Shown: in pieces, positions 33,668 through 42,798 of the stretch | Layout: each line of letters opens with the position of its first letter | How positions within the stretch are numbered: the stretch's first letter is position 1 | Source: Tumebacillus_A lipolyticus | GTDB lineage: Bacteria; Bacillota; Bacilli; Tumebacillales; Tumebacillaceae | DNA length: 64,000 nt | Assembly: GCF_042682745.1 (NCBI RefSeq) | Contig: NZ_JBHUIO010000002.1 | Span: 1,116,001-1,180,000, forward strand | Reading direction: 5' to 3' | Notes under the pieces: model-generated | Databases searched by the model: none | What the model was told of the DNA's origin: nothing | What the model saw: only the letters and a program-made list of their open reading frames with translations | Translations under genes and position numbers: made by a program

Positions 33668-35095
33668 TCAGACGAGCAGCAGCTCCTTCTCCTCCTCAAG
33701 CGACAGCGGCAGCAGCACATCGATCGTCGTGCCAACGCCGACCGTGCTGTGAATCTCCAACTGTCCGCCGTGGTCTTCGATGATTTTGTGTGACACCATC
33801 AGCCCGAGCCCGGTGCCCTTTTCTTTCGTCGTAAAAAACGGATCGCCGACCTTATGCAATTGCTCTTCGGGAATGCCACACCCTTGATCGATAAAGCGGA
33901 TGCGCAGCAGCCCTTCCTCCTCTTGCCTGAGCTCGATGATCAGATCCCCTCCGTCTGGCATCGCTTCGATCGCATTTTTCAACAGGTTGATCAACACCTG
34001 CTTGATCTGGTTTTCCTCGATCTCGATCTGATCGATTCCAGCCGCGATCGTGGGAAGGATGCGCACATTCTGCAAGATCGCCTGTGGTTCGAGCAGCGTG
34101 ATGATCGCAAGCAGCATCTGTTCTACGTTGCACGAGCGAAACATCGAGGGGCTCGGCTTCGCTAACAGCAGGAACTCATCGACGATCAGATTGACTCGGT
34201 CGAGCTCGGAGAGGATCACTTGATAATATTGCACATCTCGCTGCGCCCCCTCCTGCAACAGCTGGGTGAATCCTTTGATCGCCGTCAGCGGATTGCGAAT
34301 CTCATGGGCGATGCCAGCTGCCAGCTGACCGACTGCGGACAGCTTGTCGGAGCGATGCACGAGCTCCTCCGCGCGCTTTTGCTCCGAGATGTCTTTGGCG
34401 ATCAGATAGGCGCCGTCGATCTGATCGTCGATCAGCACCGGCACGTTGGTGATCTGCAGGTTGAGCAACGCACCGCTCGGCTGTTGCAGGCAAATCTCAT
34501 AGGTCGGCGTCGCCCCGGCGATCGCCTGCTGAAAAAAGCGCTCCATCAGCTCCACCTGCTCCTGCTGCAAGATCGGAGAGAGCGATCGAAAGGAGCGGTC
34601 GAGCAGTTGATCGCGACGATCGTTAAGCAGCCGCTCTGCCGCTCGGTTGACGTCGAGCATCCGACCGTTCAGATCAAACAGGCAGACGGCGAATGGACTG
34701 TGCGCAAACAGCGATTGAAAGCGCTGATCGGACCGTTTGGCGATCATCAGCGCCTGTCGACGATCGAGCAGCGCCCCGAGCAGGACGAGAAGTTGAATCA
34801 TGATCGCCCCGATCCCGATCGAGACGGAGAGCATCTCCGCATCGCGGATCAAGCGCGACTCTGGAACGAACTGCTCGATTTGGACGACGACCTTTCCATA
34901 CATCCACCCGTAATGCAACAGGCTGACCGACAAGCCGAGCGAAATCGCCACGATCAGTCGCCCCCAAAAGCGTGGCGCACACCGCCTTCCACCGATTCGC
35001 TTGCTCAAATAGACGGCCGCATAGGTCGCGATCAAAGCGATCAGAACAGAAAAAGCTATCAAAGACAGGTCGTACATGCTGAGCTCCTCTTGCAT
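33668..35095 (-). CDS. PAS-domain sensor histidine kinase (sporulation-kinase-like)
   Basis: 475 residues. Three membrane segments (about 10-32, 42-62 and 90-112) are followed by a PAS domain (about 122-238) and a HisKA domain. The phospho-accepting His264 is in A-H-E-I-R-N-P-L-T-A-I-K-G. The HATPase domain shows N-L-L-K-N-A-I-E-A, D-Q-G-C-G-I-P and G-T-G-L-G-L. The layout resembles orphan phosphorelay kinases of Bacillus, and no response-regulator gene is next to it. Two starts are possible: ATG 35095 after GGAGGATC, or ATG 35077 after GAGGAG. Confidence 0.92.
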   Translation of the reverse strand: MQEELSMYDLSLIAFSVLIALIATYAAVYLSKRIGGRRCAPRFWGRLIVAISLGLSVSLLHYGWMYGKVVVQIEQFVPESRLIRDAEMLSVSIGIGAIMIQLLVLLGALLDRRQALMIAKRSDQRFQSLFAHSPFAVCLFDLNGRMLDVNRAAERLLNDRRDQLLDRSFRSLSPILQQEQVELMERFFQQAIAGATPTYEICLQQPSGALLNLQITNVPVLIDDQIDGAYLIAKDISEQKRAEELVHRSDKLSAVGQLAAGIAHEIRNPLTAIKGFTQLLQEGAQRDVQYYQVILSELDRVNLIVDEFLLLAKPSPSMFRSCNVEQMLLAIITLLEPQAILQNVRILPTIAAGIDQIEIEENQIKQVLINLLKNAIEAMPDGGDLIIELRQEEEGLLRIRFIDQGCGIPEEQLHKVGDPFFTTKEKGTGLGLMVSHKIIEDHGGQLEIHSTVGVGTTIDVLLPLSLEEEKELLLV

Positions 35096-35368
35096 AGAAC
35101 CGATCCTCCACTACGATCCAGATTAGAACTATTCCCCTATTCTCCAAAACACAGATCAACACCTCCTTATTTTTAAAATCATGATTAATAACGAAAGAAA
35201 TATAAACTCGATCTTTCAACAAGAATCACCTCGCACAAGCGCGATCTTGCAAAGCGCTTCCCTGCTGTCTTTCGTCAAAAATATCTGCCTTTGTCAAACA
35301 TGCAGGAGTTATTGAAGCCGCCAAGAACATTGATTGTATGTACTGATCATGCTGAGGAGGTAATTTTG

Positions 35369-36214
35369 ATGGCGATAGGTTTTATCAACGGACAGTGGAT
35401 TCCGGTCGAACAGGCGGTGCTCCCGATCGATGAGCGCGGTCATAACTTTGGTGATGGCGTGTACGAAGTGATCCGCGTTTACCAAGGCGTCCCCTTTAAA
35501 ATGCGCGAGCATCTTGAGCGGCTGCTGAAAAGTGCAGAAGCGATTCTGCTCAAGCTCCCCTACACGATCGAGGAGTTAGAAGCGCTGATCGCAGAGGGGC
35601 TGGCCAAGACGGAGCTGCAAGAAGCTGCTGTCTACATGCAGATCACGCGCGGGATCGCCACACGCGTGCACCTGTTCCCAGATGTTCCAGCTTCGACGAC
35701 CATGACGATTCGCCCGGCTGCAGACATTCCATCCAACGTGCGAGAGGCGGGCATCAACGTTACCCTGGTCGAGGACGAGCGCTGGAAAAACTGCTACATC
35801 AAGTCGCTCAACCTGCTTCCGAATGTGATCGCGAAGCAAAAGGCGAAAGATCAAGGCTTCTACGAGGCTGTCTTCGTTCGTGACGGCATCGTGCTGGAAG
35901 GGTCGAGCTGCAACATCTTTTTGGTCAAAGATGGCGTGTTGATCACCCCGCCTGCCAACCGTTTCATCCTGCATGGGATCACGCGTGCCACCTTGCTCGA
36001 CATCGCAAGCAGCCTGCAGATCCCAGTCGAGGAGAAAGAGTTCGGGCCGGACTTGCTCCTGTCGGCCGATGAAGCGTTCCTGACCTCCACTTCGATGGAA
36101 GTGATGCCGATCATCGCAGTTGACAACCAGCCGATCGGCACTGGCAAGCCGGGGGAGATCTCCCTGAAACTGCACGCCCACTATCGCGACAGCTACAAAC
36201 GAGTCGGTGTGTGA
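35369..36214 (+). CDS. D-amino-acid aminotransferase (class IV)
   Basis: 281 residues, the length of Bacillus D-alanine transaminase. Class IV features are visible: R-G-H-N-F-G-D-G-V-Y-E at about 25-35, the PLP lysine in C-Y-I-K-S-L-N, the Glu in E-G-S-S-C-N-I-F, and L-T-S-T-S near the end. It interconverts D-alanine and D-glutamate with their keto acids. The start is the ATG at 35369 behind GAGGAGG. Its stop overlaps the GTG start of the next gene, so the two proteins are made together. Confidence 0.92.
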   Translation: MAIGFINGQWIPVEQAVLPIDERGHNFGDGVYEVIRVYQGVPFKMREHLERLLKSAEAILLKLPYTIEELEALIAEGLAKTELQEAAVYMQITRGIATRVHLFPDVPASTTMTIRPAADIPSNVREAGINVTLVEDERWKNCYIKSLNLLPNVIAKQKAKDQGFYEAVFVRDGIVLEGSSCNIFLVKDGVLITPPANRFILHGITRATLLDIASSLQIPVEEKEFGPDLLLSADEAFLTSTSMEVMPIIAVDNQPIGTGKPGEISLKLHAHYRDSYKRVGV

Positions 36215-37317
36215 ACAGCTTGAACAAACGACTGCGCGATTACGGCCTGACGATCGGCTCGCTGCCGACCGGGCCGAACAATTCGATCACCGACGTGACG
36301 GGCGTCAAGGTGGGACATTGCACGCTCGATGATGGGCCGATCAAGACGGGCGTGACGGCGATCCTGCCCCACGCTGGCAATCTCTTCACAGACAAGGTGA
36401 TGGCCGTCTCGCATGTGATCAACGGGTTCGGCAAGACGACAGGCACGATTCAGATCGAGGAGCTGGGCACGATCGAGACGCCGATCTTGCTGACCAACAC
36501 GCTGTCTGTCGGACAGGCGAGCGACGCGCTCGTCCAGTACATGCTCGAACAGAATCCTGACATCGGCCTGACGACAGGTACGGTCAACCCGGTGGTCGGG
36601 GAGTGCAACGATGGATATTTAAACGATATCCGCGGCCAGCACGTGCGGGCAGAACATGTGCTGACCGCGCTGTCTAGCGCAGACAGTTCATTTGCTGAAG
36701 GCGCGGTCGGCGCTGGCACAGGCATGAGCTGCTATGGGGTAAAAGGGGGGATCGGCTCCTCCTCCCGCACGATCGAACTGGATGGCACCACCTACACGCT
36801 CGGCGTGCTCGTCCTGTCCAATTTCGGGCTGCAACAGGATCTGGTGATCGACGGGATGCGAGTTGGCGAGCAGATCGCCCAGATTGAGCGCACCAGCCGC
36901 TCCGCATCAGATCGGACCGCCGCCGTGCCGTTGACAGAGGAGCGGGAAAAAGGATCGATCATCTTCGTGCTCGCCACCGACCTGCCGCTGACCGAACGAC
37001 AGCTGAAGCGGATCTGCAAGCGCTGTGCGGTCGGCCTTTCCCGAACCGGCTCCTTCATCGGCAATGGCAGCGGCGATGTGGTGATCGGCTTCTCCACAGC
37101 CAACCGCGTCCAGCATGAGCCGACCGCCTCGATCGTCCCGCTGCGGATGGTTCATGAAACGAGTATCGACTTGGCGTTTCGAGCCTGTGCAGAAGCGTCA
37201 GAAGAGGCGATCTTAAACTCGATGGTCGCAGCCAAGACGACCGTAGGGCGCGACGGGCATCTGCGGGTCGGCCTGCAGGAGTACCTGGAAGAGATTCTCG
37301 AACAAACAAGAGCCTGA
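36211..37317 (+). CDS. P1-family (DmpA/BapA-like) aminopeptidase
   Basis: 368 residues of the self-processing P1 family. The N-terminal N-S-I-T-D-V-T-G-V-K-V-G-H and the glycine-rich G-A-G-T-G-M-S-C-Y-G-V-K-G-G-I-G-S-S are typical. DmpA-type enzymes release N-terminal L-amino acids and also cleave D-alanine amides and esters; BapA relatives act on beta-peptides. The gene starts at a GTG overlapping the stop of the D-amino-acid aminotransferase by 4 bases, so it is translationally coupled. The pairing suggests a joint role in D-alanine-containing peptides. Confidence 0.9.
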   Translation: MNSLNKRLRDYGLTIGSLPTGPNNSITDVTGVKVGHCTLDDGPIKTGVTAILPHAGNLFTDKVMAVSHVINGFGKTTGTIQIEELGTIETPILLTNTLSVGQASDALVQYMLEQNPDIGLTTGTVNPVVGECNDGYLNDIRGQHVRAEHVLTALSSADSSFAEGAVGAGTGMSCYGVKGGIGSSSRTIELDGTTYTLGVLVLSNFGLQQDLVIDGMRVGEQIAQIERTSRSASDRTAAVPLTEEREKGSIIFVLATDLPLTERQLKRICKRCAVGLSRTGSFIGNGSGDVVIGFSTANRVQHEPTASIVPLRMVHETSIDLAFRACAEASEEAILNSMVAAKTTVGRDGHLRVGLQEYLEEILEQTRA

Positions 37318-37338
37318 TTGGTATCAGGCTCTTGTTTC
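37305..37338 (+). terminator. Intrinsic terminator after the P1 peptidase gene
   Basis: A 13-bp stem (37305-37317 with 37324-37336) is followed by a short T run. It overlaps the last codons of the gene. Confidence 0.8.
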
Positions 37339-37380
37339 GTGTCACACTATCAGCAAAGACATGCGCAAGGAGACGACATC

Positions 37381-38664
37381 ATGAATCTACATAACGAATA
37401 TCAAAGCAAACTACGCACCGCAGAAGCGGCGATCGAGCTGATCGAGCCGGGCGACGACATCATCGCGCCGATCGCCGCTGGCGAGCCACCGCTTTTGCTC
37501 AAGACGCTCCCGCAAAATACTAGACTGCGCGGCAACCGATTGTACCAGATGCTCTCGCCCAATCCAGCCCTGGAGATCGAGCGCGAGCGCGTGCAGATCG
37601 TCTCGATGTTCCTCGGTGCGAGCGACCGCCCCGGGTTTCGCAGAGGGGAGATCGACCTGCTGCCCAACCATTTTTCGGACGTGCCCGCCCTGCTCGAACA
37701 GATCACCAGCAACCGGGCGCTGATCATCGCCGTCTCACCGATGGACGAGAACGGCAATTTCTCATTGGGCACCAACTGCGACTACATCAGCTCGCTGCTC
37801 GACAAATCGAAGCTGATCTTGCTGGAAGTGAACGAAAACATGCCGCGGACGTGCGGCGACAACTCGATTCACCTCTCGCAAGCGACCGCCGTGGTCGAAC
37901 ACCATGTGGAGCTGCCCCTCCTCGCCGAGCCGGTCATCTCCGCCGACGATGAAAAGATCGGCCGGCAGATCGCTGAGATCATCCGCGATGGCGACAATCT
38001 GCAGATCGGCTTCGGCGCGATTCCTAGCGCGGTGATGAGCTTTCTGCAAGGCCACAAAAACCTCGGCATCTTCACCGAGATGCTGCCCGACGCCGTCGTC
38101 GATCTGTACAAAGCGGGCATCATCACCAACAGCAACAAAACGCTGCACCCGGGCAAGATGACCACCACCTTCGCCTTGGGCAGCCGCAAACTATACGATT
38201 TTCTGCACGAGAATCAAGATGTGCTGTTTCTTCCGGTCACCTGGACGAACGACATCCGCATCATCGCGCAGATCGAGCAGTTGGTGTCGATCAACGCTAC
38301 GGTGGAGGTCGATTTTCTCGGCCAGTGCAACTCGGAGACGATCGGGGGCAACTACTATTCTTCCACAGGCGGGCAGTCAGACTTTGCGAAAGGGGCTCGC
38401 CTGGCCAAAGATGGGCGCGGCATCATCTGCCTGCACTCCACCGCCAAAGGTGGCACGATCTCCAAAATTGTGCCGACGCTTCCGCCAGGCGCGGTCGCCT
38501 CGACCTCCAAAAACGATGTGGACATGATCGTCACCGAATTTGGTGTCGCCTCGCTGAAAGGGAAAACGATCCGCGAGCGCACCTGCGCCCTGATCGACAT
38601 CGCCCATCCGAAGTTTCGCGAAGTGCTGGAGTTTCAAGCGCGAAAAATGGGCTACCTGGTCTGA
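37381..38664 (+). CDS. Acetyl-CoA hydrolase/CoA-transferase family protein
   Basis: 427 residues in two CoA-transferase halves. The catalytic Glu is probably in the I-F-T-E-M-L region near residue 235, and the glycine-rich G-G-Q-S-D-F-A-K-G-A segment is shared with 4-hydroxybutyrate CoA-transferases. These enzymes move CoA between carboxylic acids. The substrate here cannot be fixed. The start is the ATG at 37381 with AAGGAG upstream; the frame extends back into the preceding terminator. Confidence 0.85.
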   Translation: MNLHNEYQSKLRTAEAAIELIEPGDDIIAPIAAGEPPLLLKTLPQNTRLRGNRLYQMLSPNPALEIERERVQIVSMFLGASDRPGFRRGEIDLLPNHFSDVPALLEQITSNRALIIAVSPMDENGNFSLGTNCDYISSLLDKSKLILLEVNENMPRTCGDNSIHLSQATAVVEHHVELPLLAEPVISADDEKIGRQIAEIIRDGDNLQIGFGAIPSAVMSFLQGHKNLGIFTEMLPDAVVDLYKAGIITNSNKTLHPGKMTTTFALGSRKLYDFLHENQDVLFLPVTWTNDIRIIAQIEQLVSINATVEVDFLGQCNSETIGGNYYSSTGGQSDFAKGARLAKDGRGIICLHSTAKGGTISKIVPTLPPGAVASTSKNDVDMIVTEFGVASLKGKTIRERTCALIDIAHPKFREVLEFQARKMGYLV

Positions 38665-38714
38665 TCGCCAGTGCAAAAGGGAAGCTACCTGTCAGCGCTC
38701 GCTTTTGCCCGATC

Positions 38715-38751
38715 GAAAAAAGAGAGCATCCTGCGCGGACGCTCTCTTTTT
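38715..38751. terminator. Bidirectional terminator at the end of the biosynthetic operon
   Basis: A GAGAGC / GCTCTC stem extended by A-T pairs has A's on one side and T's on the other. It lies between the convergent CoA-transferase and EcsC genes and probably marks the 3' end of the NRPS-PKS operon. Confidence 0.8.
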
Positions 38752-39540
38752 CTATGTGGTGAGACGCTCCAGAATCCGCCGTTTTTTATACAGCATCATG
38801 CCGGTCTCCGCCACATCTTCGATCGTTTTTTTATTCAGAAATGCGCCGAAGAGAATCCCGGCGATCGGAATCAGTTGGAACAGCTTTTTCCAGCCCAGAT
38901 TGTCGGTCATCGTCAGCACCACCTCGCGCCAGCCTTGCAGCTGTGCGATCACCTGATCGCGCTTGGCCGGTTCGCTGTAGGCGGCGAGCTCTTCGAGAAT
39001 CGCCTTTTTGCCGACGATGTCAGACGAGGAGAACTGCAAACATTTGATGATGAACAGCCGCTCTTCTCTGCTGCTCGGATCATACCCATAGGAGATCGCC
39101 ATCTCCTGCAGCACTTTTAGCGAAAGGCCGAGCAAGAGCGGAATGTCGATCGCCAGCGTAAAAATTCCACCGATCCCGGTCGTCGCCCCTTGCCATTTGG
39201 CAAAGTTGGAGCGGGTGGTTCGCAATTCGCCTGCCACCCGATCCATCGTGCCTATCGGCAAAGTGGCGATCTCCTCCGTTGTTAACGATCTGTCGGTCAC
39301 CTTTTCAAATCGCTTGCAGATGCTGTCCGGCTGGATCAGATATTGGCCGCCCGTATCCACGTAGGACATCATCTCATCGAGCGCTTGCCCCATCTTCTCG
39401 CGCAAAAAGCGCGGGGTCAGCTTGTCCAACAGCACGAAGGGCAGCCGCCCGATCTTCTCCCAAAACCACAGGTCTTTCTGTTCGCTCTCCCACGCCTCCA
39501 CCTGTTGCAAGAGCAGCGTCAGTTCAGCTTTTGATTCCAC
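38752..39540 (-). CDS. EcsC-family protein, last gene of the NRPS-PKS operon
   Basis: 262 residues with the EcsC layout: an N-terminal charged helix, a central hydrophobic stretch (I-F-T-L-A-I-D-I-P-L-L-L-G-L) and a C-terminal I-P-I-A-G-I-L-F-G-A. EcsC accompanies the EcsAB transporter in Bacillus, but its activity is unknown. It starts with GTG at 39540 behind GGGAGGGGG, only 21 bases after the NRPS stop, and no terminator lies between. It is therefore read on the same transcript. Its place at the end of the cluster suggests a role in export, membrane handling or self-protection, but this is inference. Confidence 0.82.
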   Translation of the reverse strand: MESKAELTLLLQQVEAWESEQKDLWFWEKIGRLPFVLLDKLTPRFLREKMGQALDEMMSYVDTGGQYLIQPDSICKRFEKVTDRSLTTEEIATLPIGTMDRVAGELRTTRSNFAKWQGATTGIGGIFTLAIDIPLLLGLSLKVLQEMAISYGYDPSSREERLFIIKCLQFSSSDIVGKKAILEELAAYSEPAKRDQVIAQLQGWREVVLTMTDNLGWKKLFQLIPIAGILFGAFLNKKTIEDVAETGMMLYKKRRILERLTT

Positions 39541-39561
39541 GGCAGTCTACCCCCTCCCGCT

Positions 39562-42500
39562 CTATTTTCGCCGATTTGCCCGCGCTTGTCTTCTCTCGCG
39601 CAAAGATTGGCGGGTATCCGCCCGATTTTTGCCCGAATCGACGATCGAGGTGTCGTGCGTGCCGGCGATAAATTGGGCGAGGGAGCGCACCGTCGGGTAT
39701 TGAAACAGCTGCACGACAGCAAGTTGCACGTCTAACTGCTCCTGCAGCATGCGGTGGAGCTGGACGATCATGATCGATTGGCCACCGAGTTCAAAGAAGT
39801 TGTCGTGCACGCCCACCTTCTCGACGCGCAACACTTCCTGCCACAAGCTGGCGATCCGCTTCTCCAGGTCGCTCTGCGGGGCGACATAGACGTGGCCGAG
39901 CTCGGGGCGCTCGCCCTCCGGCTTGGGCAGGGCGTTCCGATCGACCTTGCCGTTCGGTGTGAGCGGCAACTTGTCGAGGAAGAGGAACAGCGACGGCACC
40001 ATGTACTCAGGCAGCATTTCCTGTAAAAAGAGGCGCAGGTCTCCGCTCGACGGCGCTTCCCCCTCGACGACCAGATAGGCGGCGAGCATGCGGTTATCCG
40101 GCGCGGTGACGACCGCCTCCTTGACTGCCCGATGCTTGGTCAGCGCGCTCTCAATCTCGCCGAGCTCGATGCGGAACCCGCGCAGTTTGACTTGGTGATC
40201 GAGGCGGCCGAGAAACTTGACGGTGCCATCTGCCAGCCAGCAGGCGAGATCGCCCGTCTTGTACAGTCGACCTTCGCTGTATGGGTTGTCGAGAAAGCGC
40301 TCCGCCGTCAGCTCCTCCCGCCCCAGATACCCGCGGGCGACCCCGGCACCGCCGATGTGCAGTTCTCCGGCGACGCCGATCGGCACCGGGTTGAGCTGCG
40401 GGTCAAGGACGTAAAACTTCGCATTAGCAAGTGGGCGTCCGAGCGGGATGATCCCTGCTGCCGCCTCGACTTCCTGCACGCTCGTCCAGACGGTCGCCTC
40501 GGTCGGGCCGTACATGTTGAACAGGCGAGCGGGCAGGTCGCGCTTGATCTCGGCAGCCAGCGCGGTCGGCATCGCTTCACCGCCGAGCATGATCTTCTGC
40601 AAAGCTTGCAAGGCGGGACGTGCCGCTTCGTTCCCCAGCAGCATGCCCATCAGCGAAGGGGTACATTGCAGCAGGGTGGCCCCTTGCTGCAGATCGCCGT
40701 TCAGGACGGCCGCCTCCGACAAGAGGATCACTTTGCAGCCGTTGACCAGCGTCCAGAAGAGCTCAAGCACGGAGATGTCAAAGCCGATCGAGGTGACGGC
40801 CGCCACCGCGTCGCCCGCCTGACAGCCGATCCGCTCATCCATGCCGGCAAAAAAATTGACCACGTTGCGATGTTCGACCAGCACGCCTTTTGGCTTGCCG
40901 GTCGAGCCTGACGTGTAGATCACATAGGCGGTGTTCTGCGCGGTGACCGCAGCGACTGTGCGCTCATGCTCGCCAGCCACCGCCCGCTCAAACTCCGCCC
41001 CCCGCACATAGATGCTGTCCAGAGCAAAGAGCGGCTGCCCGAACTCGATCGGCCCCTGCAGATGGTTCGCTTCATCTGCTAACAAAATGCGCACCTGTGC
41101 GTCTTCCAGCATAAAGGCGAGCCGCTCCGCCGGATAGCTCGGGTCGAGCGGCAGATAGGCGCCGCCCGCTTTTAAAATGCCGAGCAGCGCGACGATCATC
41201 GCTGGCGTTCGCGCCATGCAGACGCCGACGATTCCCTCCGCCCCCACGCCAAAGCGCTGCAGTTCGGAGGCGAGCAGGTTGGCTCGTTCCTCAAGCTCGG
41301 CGAACGTGATCGCCTCACCTGCAAACTCGATCGCCACCGCTTCGGGCGTTCGCTGCACCTGCTCGGCAAACAGCTGATGGATCACCGCCTCTTCGCGATA
41401 GGGGGCTGCTGTGCGGTTCCAATCGAACAGCAACCGCTCGCGCTCGCCTGCCGAAAGCATCGGCAAGGCGGCGATCTTTTCACCAGGGTTTTCCCCGATC
41501 GAGCGCAACAGATGTTCAAAATGTGCGATCAGCCGCTCGATCGTCTCCGGCTGGAACAGGTCGGTGCTGTATTCGACAGTCCCTGCGATGCGATCTTCCG
41601 TCTCGGTCAGATACAGCGAGAGGTCAAACTTGGACGTGCCCGTATCCACCTGCATCGTCCGCATCGACAGACCTGGCAGGTCTGCACCGCTGCCCGGAGT
41701 GTTTTGCAGGACGAACAGCACTTGAAACAAGGGCGATCGGCTGAGATCCCGCTCTGGGGACACCTCTTCCACCAAGCGCTCGAACGGCACGTCCTGATGG
41801 GCGTACGCTTCGAACGCCGAGTCGCGCACCCGCGCCAAAACGTCCAGAAATGTCGGCTGGCCGGACAGGTCGGTGCGCACCGCCAGCGTGTTGACGAACA
41901 GGCCGATCAGACCTTCGATCTCCTCGCGCGTGCGGTTGGCGATCGGTGTGCCGACGATCAGATCCTCTTGGCCGGTGTAGCGGTGGAGCAACACGTTGAA
42001 CGCGGCGAGCAGCGTCATGAACAGGGACACGCCCTCGCGCTGGCTGAGCGCTCTGATCTGCTCGGTCACTTCCCGATCCAGCTCGATCTCAGCAAACGTC
42101 CCCTTCAGCGACTGAATGCTCGGTCGAATCCCATCGGTCGGCAGGTCGAGCACCGGCAGCGGCCCCTGAAGCTTCTGCTTCCAATAGAGCAGCTGCTCGT
42201 CCAACACGCCACTGTCCAAATATTCTTTTTGCCAGTCCGCATAGTCTGCATACTGGATCGGCAGCTCGGGCAATCGATCAGGCTCGCCCTTCAGCTGGCC
42301 CGCGTAGAGCAGGCCGAGCTCCTGCATCAGCACCCCCATCGACCAGCCGTCGGAGATGATATGATGCATCGTCAGCAGCAGCACATGCTCCTCTTCCGCC
42401 AGCTTGAGCAGGATGGTGCGCAGAAGCGGAGCGGTGTGCAGCTCAAACGGCTGGCGCGACACTTCCTGTGCCAAGCGCTGCACTTCCGCCTCTCGCTCCG

Positions 42501-42786
42501 CTGCGAGCAGCCCGCTCAGATCGATCAGCGGCACCTCCTGCTCGACAGCCGGATCGATCACCTGCATCAGCTCACCGTCCACTTCTCGAAACGATGTTTG
42601 CAGCGTTTCATGACGGCGCGCGATGGTGCGCAAGCTGTCGACCAGAGCCTGTCGCTCCAACCGCCCCTTCATTCGCACCGCGCCGGAGATGTTGTACGCC
42701 GCTCGATCCGGTACAAATTTATCTAGAAACCACATTCTTTGCTGCGCATAGGACAGCGGAAAGAGGTAGACGCCCGTTGATGTCAT
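39562..42786 (-). CDS. NRPS module C-A-PCP (Gly-like A domain)
   Basis: 1074 residues. The condensation domain (about 1-440) has H-H-I-I-S-D-G. The adenylation domain (about 465-960) has Y-T-S-G-S-T-G-K-P-K-G, the ATP-site Y-K-T-G-D and the C-terminal N-G-K-V-D-R. The carrier domain (about 970-1040) has the phosphopantetheine serine in L-G-G-Q-S-I. Hand alignment to GrsA gives pocket residues D-I-L-Q-M-G-M-V-W, close to D-I-L-Q-L-G-L-I-W, reported for glycine. After the carrier comes an Arg-rich tail, R-Q-S-L-R-E-R-R-Q-A-R-A-N-R-R-K. There is no thioesterase, although this is the last synthetase in the operon. AAGGAG overlaps the end of the exporter gene. Confidence 0.94.
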   Translation of the reverse strand: MTSTGVYLFPLSYAQQRMWFLDKFVPDRAAYNISGAVRMKGRLERQALVDSLRTIARRHETLQTSFREVDGELMQVIDPAVEQEVPLIDLSGLLAAEREAEVQRLAQEVSRQPFELHTAPLLRTILLKLAEEEHVLLLTMHHIISDGWSMGVLMQELGLLYAGQLKGEPDRLPELPIQYADYADWQKEYLDSGVLDEQLLYWKQKLQGPLPVLDLPTDGIRPSIQSLKGTFAEIELDREVTEQIRALSQREGVSLFMTLLAAFNVLLHRYTGQEDLIVGTPIANRTREEIEGLIGLFVNTLAVRTDLSGQPTFLDVLARVRDSAFEAYAHQDVPFERLVEEVSPERDLSRSPLFQVLFVLQNTPGSGADLPGLSMRTMQVDTGTSKFDLSLYLTETEDRIAGTVEYSTDLFQPETIERLIAHFEHLLRSIGENPGEKIAALPMLSAGERERLLFDWNRTAAPYREEAVIHQLFAEQVQRTPEAVAIEFAGEAITFAELEERANLLASELQRFGVGAEGIVGVCMARTPAMIVALLGILKAGGAYLPLDPSYPAERLAFMLEDAQVRILLADEANHLQGPIEFGQPLFALDSIYVRGAEFERAVAGEHERTVAAVTAQNTAYVIYTSGSTGKPKGVLVEHRNVVNFFAGMDERIGCQAGDAVAAVTSIGFDISVLELFWTLVNGCKVILLSEAAVLNGDLQQGATLLQCTPSLMGMLLGNEAARPALQALQKIMLGGEAMPTALAAEIKRDLPARLFNMYGPTEATVWTSVQEVEAAAGIIPLGRPLANAKFYVLDPQLNPVPIGVAGELHIGGAGVARGYLGREELTAERFLDNPYSEGRLYKTGDLACWLADGTVKFLGRLDHQVKLRGFRIELGEIESALTKHRAVKEAVVTAPDNRMLAAYLVVEGEAPSSGDLRLFLQEMLPEYMVPSLFLFLDKLPLTPNGKVDRNALPKPEGERPELGHVYVAPQSDLEKRIASLWQEVLRVEKVGVHDNFFELGGQSIMIVQLHRMLQEQLDVQLAVVQLFQYPTVRSLAQFIAGTHDTSIVDSGKNRADTRQSLRERRQARANRRK

Positions 42787-42798
42787 GTTGATCGCTCC

